Origin: an uncultured Muribaculaceae bacterium
GTDB taxonomy: Bacteria; Bacteroidota; Bacteroidia; Bacteroidales; Muribaculaceae
Assembly (NCBI GenBank): GCA_947629175.1
Contig: CANRCT010000021.1
Span: 1 to 55,251, forward strand
Direction: 5' to 3'
Length of the DNA stretch: 55,251 nt
Position numbers and translations under genes: made by a program. Of the stretch, positions 18,988 through 27,845 are shown piece by piece. Positions within the stretch are counted from its first letter, which is position 1; the number at the start of each line of letters is the position of its first letter. Under the pieces are notes generated by a model, which was given only the letters and a program-made list of their open reading frames with translations, was not told the origin of the DNA and did no database searches.

Positions 18988-19955
18988 GAAAGCAATGTTT
19001 CATCACTGATCCCGATGGAATCTGTAAAGATTTCATTGAGGAATGGTTCGACGGACGCAAGGATTATATCATAGCGAGAACTTCCGGCTCGACAGGCGAG
19101 CCCAAAGCTATCCGCCTCTTGAAGTCAGACATGGAGATATCCGCGCGTGCTACCTGCCGGTATTTCGGAATAAACGGCAGTTCCATCCTCGCATGCCCGC
19201 TGTCGCCAGAATATATCGCGGGCAAAATGATGATTGTAAGAGCGGTGGTTTCCGGGGCGCGGCTCGTTGTCGAATCTCCGTCCAATTCTCCTCTAAGGCA
19301 ATGGCGATACGGTCGCCCTGATCTCACAGCCATAGTGCCGTCGCAGATCGACGGATTGCTTGACAACGCTGGAGGGATCCTCGGGTCGGTCATAGTCGGA
19401 GGCGCTCCGGTCACCGAATCGCAGGAGCGTACCATGGTCGGTTCAGGCATCGGTTTTTATGCCACATACGGCATGACAGAGACCTGTAGCCATGTAGCCC
19501 TGCGTAAAGCGGGAGGGACAGCGTTCGAGGCACTCCCCGGTTTCAGATTCACGGCCGATAAGCGTGGATGTCTTGTCATAGAGTCGGAAACGATGTCGTT
19601 CAGACGTCTGGTCACCAATGACATTGTCAGGCTTATTGACGACCGTCATTTTCAGTGGAAGGGCCGGTTCGACAATGTGATCATTTCCGGGGGCATCAAG
19701 CTTTTCCCCGAAGAGATAGAGCGGGAGATCGCGCCTTATGTCACCGGACATGATTTCTTCGTCACCTCCCGTCCATCCGAACGCTGGGGTGAAGAGCTCG
19801 TAATGGTAGTCGAAGCTGAGGATCTGGATACCGACGCTCTCGACAGAGCGATTTCGCTCAACATCGACCACAGGCATAAACCGAAAGCATATATCTTGAA
19901 AAAGTCTCTTCCGCGGACTGAAACGGGCAAATTGTTGCGTCGCATCACAAAATAA
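18984..19955 (+). CDS. menE: o-succinylbenzoate-CoA ligase (short form)
   Basis: Acyl-adenylate-forming enzyme that activates o-succinylbenzoate with CoA. The AMP-binding P-loop is RTSGSTGEPKAI (about residues 32-43). YATYGMTETCSHVALR is the adenine-binding motif, WKGRFDNVIISGGIKLFPEEIE the hinge, and PRTETGKLLRR at the C-terminus carries the catalytic lysine. At 323 aa it is much shorter than E. coli or Bacillus MenE (about 450-490) because the N-terminal domain is trimmed, a form seen in Bacteroidales. No menA, menH or menI follows in the window. Confidence 0.92.
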   Translation: MRKQCFITDPDGICKDFIEEWFDGRKDYIIARTSGSTGEPKAIRLLKSDMEISARATCRYFGINGSSILACPLSPEYIAGKMMIVRAVVSGARLVVESPSNSPLRQWRYGRPDLTAIVPSQIDGLLDNAGGILGSVIVGGAPVTESQERTMVGSGIGFYATYGMTETCSHVALRKAGGTAFEALPGFRFTADKRGCLVIESETMSFRRLVTNDIVRLIDDRHFQWKGRFDNVIISGGIKLFPEEIEREIAPYVTGHDFFVTSRPSERWGEELVMVVEAEDLDTDALDRAISLNIDHRHKPKAYILKKSLPRTETGKLLRRITK

Positions 19956-19961
19956 TTTTTC

Positions 19962-19987
19962 TTTGCGGAAGTATTTTTATACTTTTG
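19962..19987 (+). promoter_or_regulatory. sppA promoter
   Basis: TACTTTTG at 19980-19987 is a perfect -7 element; TTTG at 19962-19965 could be the -33 box but the 14-base spacing is short. The ATG of sppA follows at 20026. Confidence 0.5.
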
Positions 19988-20025
19988 TAGATAATTCTTA
20001 AACAACCATATTAATCTTCAATCTG

Positions 20026-21792
20026 ATGAAGCAGTTCTTCATAAGCATGCTCGGAGCATTGGCAGGAATCTGGATATCCATATTCCTGTTAGGATTGCTT
20101 GGCATAATAACTATCGGTGTTATCGCAGCTTCCTCGGCCAGTGACAAGGCTGTGGTACAGGTCGAAAAACACAGCATTCTGAAAGTCAGTCTGTCCGGTG
20201 AGATCACCGACCGCAAGCAGCCTGTCAATTTCATGGACGAGATTACCGGCGATACGCCCAAACGCAGCGCACTTAACGCATTGGTGGCGGCGATAGAAAA
20301 AGCAGCGGCCGACGACGACATCGAGGGCATCTATCTCGATTGTTCAGGCGTATCGGCAGGCATGGCACAGCTTCAGGCAGTCCGTCAGGCACTTGTGAAA
20401 TTCAAGGAGAGCGGCAAATGGATTTATGCCTACGCCGATTCATATTCCCAGGGAGATTATTTCGTAGCCACAGCGGCCGACAGCCTGTTTATAAATCCTA
20501 TCGGCATGGCCGACATACACGGACTCTCCGCCACGACTATGTATTTCAAAGATCTCCTTGACAAGATTGGAGTTGACGTTCAGGTTGTGAAAGTCGGCAC
20601 TTACAAGAGTGCCGTCGAACCTTTCATCCTCAATCAGAGCAGCGAGGCCAATACCAGACAGCAACAGGCATATCTCGGCAACATCTGGAACGAAGTGGCA
20701 GGAAAAATCGCCGAAGGGCGCGGAGTGGATATCGCGACAGTCAACTCGTGGGCCGACAGCTATACATTCTCGCTTGAGACAAACGCTCTGATCGAGCGCC
20801 GGATAGTAGACCGCTCGCTGTACCGTCATGAGATGAAACAGATGCTTACAGACGTCACGGGCATTGAGTCAGATGACGACCCTCGCCTTATCGATGCTTT
20901 GGATTACGCTGCCGCCAAAGCTTCTGAAAATCAGAAAGGCGACAAGACCATAGCTGTGCTGTATGCCGTCGGCGACATAACCGAGTCAGGCAGCGGGGGC
21001 ATCGAATCCGACAATCTTGTGCCTCAGATCCTTGATCTCGCTGAAGAATCAGATATCGACGGCCTTATCCTGCGAGTAAATTCAGGCGGCGGCAGCGCTT
21101 ATGCATCCGAGCAGATATGGGAGGCTCTTGAACAGTTCAAATCCATCACGGGCAAGCCATATTATGTATCAATGGGCGATGTAGCAGCTTCCGGCGGATA
21201 TTACATATCTTGCGGTGCCGACCGCATATATGCCGAACCGGTCACACTCACGGGCTCCATCGGCATATTCGGCCTGATCCCCGACGCTCATAAACTCCTC
21301 AACGACAAGATCGGCATCCACACATCCACTGTCGCCACAAACAAAGGACAGTTTCCCGGTCTCTTCAATGCCATGACTCCTGATCAGCGCAACGCCATGC
21401 AGAGCTATGTCGACCGTGGCTATGAACTGTTTGTAAAGAGGTGTGCGGAAGGTCGCGGCATCTCAGTCGATTCCATCAAAGCCATTGCTGAAGGCCGTGT
21501 ATGGGATGGCCTTGCAGCATCCAGGATAGGCCTCGTCGACAAGCTTGGCGGACTTGACATGGCTTTGACAGACATGGCCGCCGAACTCGATGCCGCCGAC
21601 AGCTATAAAGTAAAGGAATATCCTGATCTGAAGCTCAAATGGTGGGAAGAGGTGCTTGACATGAGCAATAATCTCAAAACTTCGATGGTGGAGAAAGAGC
21701 TCGGCGAGTTCGCACCGCTTTACCGAATGGCACGCGGATGCGCTGACATGTCGGCCTTACAATGCCGGATGGACTACATAATGATCCACTGA
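20026..21792 (+). CDS. sppA: signal peptide peptidase SppA, 67K type
   Basis: Inner-membrane serine protease that degrades cleaved signal peptides. It has 588 aa with one N-terminal membrane anchor (about residues 6-37) and two tandem crotonase-like halves. The catalytic lysine is in VVKVGTYKSAVEPF (about residue 200) and the nucleophile serine in GDVAASGGYYISCGAD (about 387-402), as in E. coli SppA. The lpxK gene starts 23 bases after its stop, so lpxK probably shares the sppA promoter. Confidence 0.95.
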   Translation: MKQFFISMLGALAGIWISIFLLGLLGIITIGVIAASSASDKAVVQVEKHSILKVSLSGEITDRKQPVNFMDEITGDTPKRSALNALVAAIEKAAADDDIEGIYLDCSGVSAGMAQLQAVRQALVKFKESGKWIYAYADSYSQGDYFVATAADSLFINPIGMADIHGLSATTMYFKDLLDKIGVDVQVVKVGTYKSAVEPFILNQSSEANTRQQQAYLGNIWNEVAGKIAEGRGVDIATVNSWADSYTFSLETNALIERRIVDRSLYRHEMKQMLTDVTGIESDDDPRLIDALDYAAAKASENQKGDKTIAVLYAVGDITESGSGGIESDNLVPQILDLAEESDIDGLILRVNSGGGSAYASEQIWEALEQFKSITGKPYYVSMGDVAASGGYYISCGADRIYAEPVTLTGSIGIFGLIPDAHKLLNDKIGIHTSTVATNKGQFPGLFNAMTPDQRNAMQSYVDRGYELFVKRCAEGRGISVDSIKAIAEGRVWDGLAASRIGLVDKLGGLDMALTDMAAELDAADSYKVKEYPDLKLKWWEEVLDMSNNLKTSMVEKELGEFAPLYRMARGCADMSALQCRMDYIMIH

Positions 21793-21815
21793 ACAAGAAT
21801 TCCCGATAATACGCC

Positions 21816-22925
21816 ATGGCCAAAAGAAAAGGACTGATACCGTTTCTGTTTCTTTATCCCCTCTCGTTGCTTTACGGGCTGGGGGTGGCTGTGCGTAATA
21901 TGATGTTTGACAAGGGGATCCTCAAACAGCATAAGTTCAGCATACCTGTCATAGCCGTCGGCAACCTCACTGTCGGTGGAGCCGGCAAGACCCCTCACGC
22001 CGAACATATCATCCGTATGCTCAAAAGCGATTATCGCATCGGTCTGTTGAGCCGCGGATACAAACGCAACACCAAAGGCTTTGTACTGGCCGGGGATAAT
22101 TCACGTCCGCAGGATATCGGCGACGAACCATATCAGATGTACCGGAAATTCGGGCATGATGGCGTGATGGTAGCTGTTTGCGAAAGCCGCGTCAAAGGGA
22201 TAGAGACCATGCTTGAACTCAATCCGGCTCTCAATCTGATTGTACTCGACGATGCATTCCAGCACCGATACGTGAAACCTTCTATTTCAGTATTGCTTAC
22301 TGAGCACAGCCGTCCTGTCTACAACGATGCGTTGCTCCCATATGGTCGCCTCCGCGAGCCGGCCCGCGCCATAGACCGTGCCGATGTAGTGGTGATGACG
22401 AAGTGTCCTGACGATATGAAACCTGTAGATTTCCGTATCTTCAAGGAGACATTCAACCTTTTTCCATTTCAGAAACTCCTCTTCACACGCTATAAATACC
22501 TTCCTCCCAAAGCCCTTTTCCCGGAAAATATCGCTGAAGGGGCGATCCTCAAGCTTGATACCCTTACGCGTGAAGACACTCTGCTGGCAGTGACGGGTGT
22601 GGCTAATCCGAGACCATTCATACGCTATCTGCGCAAACATTATTGTGCAAAAGTGAAAATACTGCGGTTTGAGGATCATCACAATTTCACGAATTCCGAC
22701 ATGCAGTCGATACTTCGCAAATTCAAGACAATGGAAGGCAGGCATAAATTTGTAGTCACGACCGAAAAAGATGCCGTAAGACTTGCCAACAATCCATATT
22801 TTCCTCCTCAACTGAGAGGATTCTCCTATTACATCCCTATTGCAGTAGAGCAGATCCCTTCAGGCGATCCACCTCTCGAAAGCATTCTTCGGCAGCTTTT
22901 GCGCAATCAGGGGAGTATCCGGTAG
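21816..22925 (+). CDS. lpxK: tetraacyldisaccharide 4'-kinase
   Basis: Phosphorylates the 4' position of the lipid A precursor at the inner membrane. At 369 aa it is of normal length, with an N-terminal hydrophobic stretch and the P-loop NLTVGGAGKTPHAEHI (about residues 51-66). GLLSRGYKR and VLDDAFQHRYV (about 144-154) are the LpxK motifs. It shows the organism makes LPS or lipid A, consistent with lptB at 33.9 kb. Confidence 0.95.
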   Translation: MAKRKGLIPFLFLYPLSLLYGLGVAVRNMMFDKGILKQHKFSIPVIAVGNLTVGGAGKTPHAEHIIRMLKSDYRIGLLSRGYKRNTKGFVLAGDNSRPQDIGDEPYQMYRKFGHDGVMVAVCESRVKGIETMLELNPALNLIVLDDAFQHRYVKPSISVLLTEHSRPVYNDALLPYGRLREPARAIDRADVVVMTKCPDDMKPVDFRIFKETFNLFPFQKLLFTRYKYLPPKALFPENIAEGAILKLDTLTREDTLLAVTGVANPRPFIRYLRKHYCAKVKILRFEDHHNFTNSDMQSILRKFKTMEGRHKFVVTTEKDAVRLANNPYFPPQLRGFSYYIPIAVEQIPSGDPPLESILRQLLRNQGSIR

Positions 22926-22995
22926 ATACTGAACTTTGACCAGCCGCCAGTCATTATATCAATATCATTACGCCAACATCAACCATTATTCAATT

Positions 22996-23811
22996 ATGAT
23001 AGAGAAGATCAAACAGACAGCTGACTACATCAGAAGCAAAGCAGGCGAGGTGCCGGAGACAGCCATAATCCTCGGGACCGGTCTCGGAGCTCTCGTCGAC
23101 CATATAACCGACAAAAAATACCTTCCTTATAAGGAGATTCCTAATTTCCCGGTATCCACCGTCGAAGGACATAGCGGCAACCTTATTTTCGGCCGTCTCG
23201 GCAGCCGTCAGGTCATAGCTATGCAGGGACGCTTCCATTACTATGAGGGGTATGACATGAAACAAGTCACCTTCCCTGTGAGAGTGATGAAAGAGCTTGG
23301 CGTAAAAACTCTTTTTGTCAGCAACGCAGCCGGAGGCATGAACAAGGAGTTTCGTGTCGGTGACATAATGATCATAACCGACCACATCAATCTGTTTCCT
23401 GAAAACCCGCTTCGGGGCAAGAATTACGAAGCCCTCGGGCCACGTTTCCCGGCAATGACCGAGGCCTACGACAAGAAGCTCATCGCAGCCGCTGAAGATA
23501 TAGCCCGCAGCAAGGGGATCCGCGTGATGAAGGGCGTATATGTAGGCACTCAGGGGCCGACTTTCGAGACTCCGGCCGAGTATGAGTTTTTCCGTATCAT
23601 AGGTGGCGACGCTGTCGGCATGTCGACCGTGCCGGAAGTCATTGTGGCGAATCATGCGGGCATGAGAGTGTTCGGCGTATCGGTTATCACTGATCTCGGA
23701 GGCAAGGATGTCACTGATGTTCCTACTCATGAGGAGGTGCAGAAAGCCGCCGAGGCAGCCCAGCCCAATATGATGGAGATAATGCGCGAACTGATAGAGC
23801 GGGAGGGCTGA
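22996..23811 (+). CDS. punA: purine nucleoside phosphorylase
   Basis: Trimeric-type PNP that splits inosine or guanosine with phosphate. From the ATG at 22996 it has 271 aa, the usual length. The frame can be extended upstream to a TTG at 22936, but the added residues resemble no PNP and the family normally begins close to this point. GTGLGALVD (about residues 25-33) binds phosphate, EGHSGNLIFG follows, LFVSNAAGGMN holds the base-site region, and GDAVGMSTVPEVIVANH is the class signature. The thiL gene starts 4 bases after its stop. Confidence 0.94.
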   Translation: MIEKIKQTADYIRSKAGEVPETAIILGTGLGALVDHITDKKYLPYKEIPNFPVSTVEGHSGNLIFGRLGSRQVIAMQGRFHYYEGYDMKQVTFPVRVMKELGVKTLFVSNAAGGMNKEFRVGDIMIITDHINLFPENPLRGKNYEALGPRFPAMTEAYDKKLIAAAEDIARSKGIRVMKGVYVGTQGPTFETPAEYEFFRIIGGDAVGMSTVPEVIVANHAGMRVFGVSVITDLGGKDVTDVPTHEEVQKAAEAAQPNMMEIMRELIEREG

Positions 23812-23815
23812 GAGG

Positions 23816-24841
23816 ATGGAAACCGAAATATCAAGCCTTGGCGAATTCGGCCTGATCGATCGCGTGACGAGCGATCTCACTGCCCGAAACTCTTCGACAG
23901 TAAAATCAGTAGGCGATGACGCTGCTGTCCTGACGTATCCCGACACTGACGTTCTCGTAAGCTCTGACATGCTGCTGGAAGGCGTGCATTTCGATCTGAC
24001 TTACATGCCCCTGAAACATCTTGGATATAAGGCAGCCGTAGTGAATTTTTCCGATATCTACGCCATGAACGGCACTCCGCGTCAGATCACCGTCAGCCTT
24101 GGGATCTCGAAAAGATTCACAGTAGAACATATTGATGAACTTTATGCCGGCATACGTCTGGCGTGTGACATCTATGGCGTTGATCTGGTAGGCGGTGATA
24201 CGACTGCTTCGCGTGCCGGACTGGTGATCAGCATCACATGTATAGGCGATGTCGCAAAAGAGGAGGCTGTTGGCCGTGATGGAGCCAAGGATACAGATCT
24301 GATATGTGTTTCAGGTGATCTCGGAGCTGCCTATATGGGTCTGCAGCTTCTCGAACGCGAGAAAGCAGCCTCTGCAGGCGTAAAGGATTTCATGCCGAGA
24401 TTCGAAGGCAAGGAATACCTTGTGGAGCGCCAACTCAAGCCGGAGGCCCGTAAAGATATTGTGGCAATGCTTGCCGAGGCCGGTATTAAGCCCACTTCGA
24501 TGATCGATATAAGCGACGGACTGTCGTCGGAACTGCTTCACATCTGCCATGCATCGAAAACAGGCTGCAGAGTCTACGAGGACCGCATCCCTATTGATTA
24601 CCAGACCGCGATCATGGCAGAGGAACTGAACATGAATCTGGTGACCGCAGCTCTCAACGGCGGAGAGGATTATGAACTGCTGTTCACTGTGCCTCTTCAC
24701 TGCCATGAAAAGATTAAGGAAATCAATGGCGTGAAAGTTATAGGGCACATCACTTCAGAATCCCTCGGGTGCGAGTTGGTGACCCGCGACGGCGCCGAAA
24801 TGCCTCTCAGAGCCCAGGGCTTCAACCATCTCGAAGGATAA
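23816..24841 (+). CDS. thiL: thiamine-monophosphate kinase
   Basis: Makes thiamine diphosphate, the cofactor of MenD among others. It has 341 aa of the PurM/ThiL fold: VGDDAAVL (about residue 24), SSDMLLEGVHFDLT, YKAAVVNFSDIYAMNG (Asp motif), DLVGGDTTAS and ISDGLSSELLHI are all in place. No other thi gene or TPP riboswitch is seen nearby. It follows punA by 4 bases. Inverted repeats lie just downstream at 24863-24930. Confidence 0.95.
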   Translation: METEISSLGEFGLIDRVTSDLTARNSSTVKSVGDDAAVLTYPDTDVLVSSDMLLEGVHFDLTYMPLKHLGYKAAVVNFSDIYAMNGTPRQITVSLGISKRFTVEHIDELYAGIRLACDIYGVDLVGGDTTASRAGLVISITCIGDVAKEEAVGRDGAKDTDLICVSGDLGAAYMGLQLLEREKAASAGVKDFMPRFEGKEYLVERQLKPEARKDIVAMLAEAGIKPTSMIDISDGLSSELLHICHASKTGCRVYEDRIPIDYQTAIMAEELNMNLVTAALNGGEDYELLFTVPLHCHEKIKEINGVKVIGHITSESLGCELVTRDGAEMPLRAQGFNHLEG

Positions 24842-24862
24842 GAGGCAGGCGTTTTTAGAAAA

Positions 24863-24930
24863 ATTGCTGCCCGGCAAAGTTATTTCATCAATAATATTAG
24901 GCTCGGGCGGCAATTATTTTCTAACTTTGC
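24863..24930. repeat. two interleaved inverted repeats between thiL and nusB
   Basis: Arm A ATTGCTGCCCG (24863-24873) pairs with CGGGCGGCAAT (24904-24914) with one G-T style mismatch. Arm B GCAAAGTTA (24874-24882) pairs perfectly with TAACTTTGC (24922-24930). The order A-B-A'-B' means the two stems are either mutually exclusive or pseudoknotted. B' contains the nusB -7 element and B contains a perfect -7 element on the other strand. Could be terminator plus promoter, or an operator. Confidence 0.55.
24922..24929 (+). promoter_or_regulatory. nusB -7 element TAACTTTG (decides the start)
   Basis: A perfect TAnnTTTG element 33 bases before the ATG at 24963. The open frame continues upstream to 24864, but that extension would contain this promoter, so the start at 24963 is preferred. 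Confidence 0.65.
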
Positions 24931-24962
24931 AGCGCAAAAAACGAACAAGTACATTCATAGTC

Positions 24963-26393
24963 ATGATAAATCGTGTATTGATCAGAATCAAAGTCGTGCA
25001 GATGCTGTATTCATATCTGCTCACTAAAAGCGAGTTCAGGATTGAACCGGCTCCGGAATCGGCCACAAGAGATAGAAGATTTGCTTACACGGTTTATATC
25101 GACACGCTGCTCATGATACTGCGTCTGTCGGGTCAGAACACGAATCCCCAGCGGCAGACGTCACCTCTGGCGGGGCATGCTGTCCATCAGGCTCTTTCAT
25201 CGAGCAAACTGGCCCGTGCCCTCCGCGATGACGATCAGATAAAGAGCATCATACTGAAGAAGGGCGATCAGGCCGATGATATGGCCGAGGCGACCGAACC
25301 GGTATATCTGTCGCTCACCGACTCTTCGATTTATAAGAATTATATCAAGACCAAAAATCATGAGCTGGCCGACGATGTGAGATTCTGGGCTGCAGTATTG
25401 CCTACCGTCATACTGAAAAACGCAAAATTCGTGGAATGCGCACGCCGTAACCCTGATTTCAGCATCACCGGCATGGAAAAAGGGATTGAAATGGCAGTCA
25501 ATACTCTCGAAAGTTTCAGCGACAACCGCTACATGCTTCGCGATGCCTCTAAGGCACTGACCGCCTCACTCGACAAGGCTTACGAACTTTATCACGCATT
25601 GTTGCTCCTGCCTGCCGAAATCACGGAACTCCGGAGGCAGCGTATCGACAACGCGCGCCACAAGTTTCTTGCCACAGCTGAAGATCTGAACCCCAACACG
25701 AGGATGATCGACAACACCGTCCCGGCAAGGATCGCTGAATGCGACGCCATGACGGGATATCTGAAATCGAATCCTTTCAGCTGGGAGGGCGATTTTGATC
25801 TGATTCAACGTCTGCTTGACCGCATCATGGAATCCAAAATCTATCAGGACTATATGGATGCACCCTCCACGGATTACAAGACCGACTGCGAATTCTGGAG
25901 GCTGGTCATGAAGAATATCATACTGCCGTCGGACGATCTCGCCGAGGTGCTTGAATCTAAGTCGGTGTACTGGAACGATGATCTGGAGATCATGGGGACC
26001 TTCGTGCTGAAGACCTTGAAACGGCTGGCATCCACGCCCGAAGGATGCGTCGAACTGCTTCCGAAGTATAAGGATGACGAGGACGCCAGATTCGGTTCGG
26101 AACTGTTCATGGATGCGGTGAACAATTTTGACGAATATCGTTCATACGTAGAAAAATTCATCAATTCCACGTCATGGGATCCCGACCGGATGGCTTTCAT
26201 GGATCTGGTAGTCATGGTGACGGCAATTGCTGAACTTCTCAACTATCCGCTGATACCTATTCCCGTGACTCTCAACGAATACATCGAGATAGCCAATGCA
26301 TACAGCACTCCCAGAAGCGGCCAGTTCGTCAACGGCATACTTTACTCCGTGATAAATTATCTTCATGAACAGGGCAAGCTAAAGAAAAACTGA
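24963..26393 (+). CDS. nusB: transcription antitermination factor NusB with duplicated middle domain
   Basis: RNA-binding factor for rRNA antitermination. The start MINRVLIRIKVVQMLYSY and the C-terminal NusB fold (about residues 365-476, with LNEYIEIANAYSTPRSGQFVNGIL) are classical. E. coli NusB is 139 aa and Bacteroides NusB about 310; this one is 476. The extra length is an internal duplication: residues about 121-185 align without gaps to about 291-355 (offset 170), for example IYKNYIK/IYQDYMD and FWAAVLPTVIL/FWRLVMKNIIL. Residues 41-52 also match 206-217 (offset 165). So the Bacteroidales-specific middle segment occurs twice. It heads the conserved nusB-yajC-ybbR-coaE group. Confidence 0.9.
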   Translation: MINRVLIRIKVVQMLYSYLLTKSEFRIEPAPESATRDRRFAYTVYIDTLLMILRLSGQNTNPQRQTSPLAGHAVHQALSSSKLARALRDDDQIKSIILKKGDQADDMAEATEPVYLSLTDSSIYKNYIKTKNHELADDVRFWAAVLPTVILKNAKFVECARRNPDFSITGMEKGIEMAVNTLESFSDNRYMLRDASKALTASLDKAYELYHALLLLPAEITELRRQRIDNARHKFLATAEDLNPNTRMIDNTVPARIAECDAMTGYLKSNPFSWEGDFDLIQRLLDRIMESKIYQDYMDAPSTDYKTDCEFWRLVMKNIILPSDDLAEVLESKSVYWNDDLEIMGTFVLKTLKRLASTPEGCVELLPKYKDDEDARFGSELFMDAVNNFDEYRSYVEKFINSTSWDPDRMAFMDLVVMVTAIAELLNYPLIPIPVTLNEYIEIANAYSTPRSGQFVNGILYSVINYLHEQGKLKKN

Positions 26394-26431
26394 TTTCAGA
26401 GGCTATCTGACGCAATTTGAAAAATTATTTG

Positions 26432-26439
26432 TATATTTG
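26432..26439 (+). promoter_or_regulatory. -7 element TATATTTG for yajC
   Basis: A perfect TAnnTTTG element lies 29 bases before the yajC ATG. No TTTG box is correctly spaced upstream (the nearest is 12 bases away). Confidence 0.5.
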
Positions 26440-26468
26440 CATTATCCAACCAACTTAACCATACAGCA

Positions 26469-26813
26469 ATGATTTTTAACCTCCTGACACTTCAGGCCGA
26501 CGGCGGACAAGGCGCCGGAGCGATGAATCTGATCATGATCGTACTCCTGATCGCGATATTCTATTTTTTCATGATTCGTCCGCAACAGAAAAAACAGAAA
26601 GAGATCAGAAAATTCCGTGAATCGATCGGTGAGGGTGACCGTGTGGTGACTGCCGGCGGCATCTATGGCAAAATACGTTCGATCAACGACAATATCGTCA
26701 GCCTTCAGATCGCGAAGGATGTAGTGATCCGTGTCGACAAGGGTTCGGTATATCCTTCGGCAGCCGACGCTTCGCAGGATCAGAACAAGGCCGACGAAGC
26801 AGCCAAGCAGTAA
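26469..26813 (+). CDS. yajC: preprotein translocase subunit YajC
   Basis: Small inner-membrane accessory of the SecDF-YajC complex. It has 114 aa, one transmembrane helix (about residues 20-37, LIMIVLLIAIFYFFMI) followed directly by RPQQKKQKE, the YajC signature, and a short SH3-like soluble domain with GGIYGKIRSI. It lies between nusB and the ybbR-like gene. Confidence 0.95.
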   Translation: MIFNLLTLQADGGQGAGAMNLIMIVLLIAIFYFFMIRPQQKKQKEIRKFRESIGEGDRVVTAGGIYGKIRSINDNIVSLQIAKDVVIRVDKGSVYPSAADASQDQNKADEAAKQ

Positions 26814-26867
26814 CGACATCATAACCTTCTTCCGGACTGTCCGGCAGAAATCCAGATAGTCAACACG

Positions 26868-27845
26868 ATGGTCGACTGCAGACGAATTATCGAAAAGGCT
26901 AAAGGAGCCGTTCACTCCTCAAAAGGGCGTGACCTGCTCCTTTATCTTATGTTTGTGTGTGTCGCTTTCGTGTTCTGGTTTTTCCTTTCGCTGGATTCCG
27001 AGCTGCAGCGCGACTACGACGTGCCTGTCGAGATCGAGAATGTGCCCGACAGCGTTACGATGCTTGGCATAGTGCCTTCGGAAATCAACGTTTCGGTTCA
27101 TGGCAAGGGATATCAGCTGATACGGTTCATGTGGGGCAAGATGCCCGTCATGCGCGTAAAATTCGTTGAGCACGTCACGGAAGGCAACGTTTTTGCTCTT
27201 CCGCGTCCTAAACTTGAAAGCCGTCTGCGTGACTATTTCGGCCAGGGTGTGCAGATCATGTCGATGCGTCCGGATTCTCTCCGGTTGCGATACACGACAG
27301 TACCGGGAGTGATGGTCAGGCTTGATGTCGACGCCGACATCCGCACAGATCTCCAATATGTACTGAGCGGCCCCATAACGGCCAATGTCGATTCGGTCAG
27401 AGTGTTCGCGCCCAATGGGCTGCCTTCGACCGTCACTGCTGTAACTACCGAGCCTCTTATCAAGTCGGGACTCAGGGACACATCGCGATTTGAGGTAGCG
27501 GTGACGCCAATGGACGGAATGCGGATAATCCCCGACCGTGTGATCGTGACCGTGCCGGTGGAGCCTCTGATAGTGAAGAAAAAGAAAGTGAAGATCGAAG
27601 TGACAGGCATACCGGAAGGCGCAGGGCTGATCACGTTCCCCTCTGTTGCTGAAGTATCATATCTTGTACCGATGAGTTTTTACAATGATGATTACCCGGT
27701 AAGCGCATTCGTTGATTTCAATTCTATCGACAACCGCAGGCAGCGGGCTAAACTGCATCTGACCCCTATGCCTGAACTGTACCGCAATGTCATGGTTGAG
27801 CCTGACAGTGTGGAATATATAATCGAAAAAAACGCCAGACAATGA
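26868..27845 (+). CDS. YbbR-like (CdaR-type) repeat protein
   Basis: A 325-aa protein with one N-terminal transmembrane helix (about residues 23-41, LYLMFVCVAFVFWFFLSL) and an extracytoplasmic region of YbbR-like beta repeats; SLDSELQRDYDVPVEIENVP is the typical start of the first repeat. In Firmicutes, YbbR proteins (CdaR) regulate the diadenylate cyclase CdaA. No cyclase gene is adjacent here, so that role is not supported by context. The stop overlaps the coaE start by 4 nt. Confidence 0.85.
   Translation: MVDCRRIIEKAKGAVHSSKGRDLLLYLMFVCVAFVFWFFLSLDSELQRDYDVPVEIENVPDSVTMLGIVPSEINVSVHGKGYQLIRFMWGKMPVMRVKFVEHVTEGNVFALPRPKLESRLRDYFGQGVQIMSMRPDSLRLRYTTVPGVMVRLDVDADIRTDLQYVLSGPITANVDSVRVFAPNGLPSTVTAVTTEPLIKSGLRDTSRFEVAVTPMDGMRIIPDRVIVTVPVEPLIVKKKKVKIEVTGIPEGAGLITFPSVAEVSYLVPMSFYNDDYPVSAFVDFNSIDNRRQRAKLHLTPMPELYRNVMVEPDSVEYIIEKNARQ

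Noticed and set aside
22936-22995. TTG-initiated N-terminal extension of purine nucleoside phosphorylase
   Set aside because: The added residues are not found in the family, and the ATG at 22996 gives normal length.
22990-23970. Minus-strand open frame of 326 codons across punA and thiL
   Set aside because: It covers two well-identified genes and has no recognisable domain or promoter.
24864-24962. N-terminal extension of NusB
   Set aside because: It contains the inverted repeats and a perfect -7 promoter; MINRVLIRIK is the family start.
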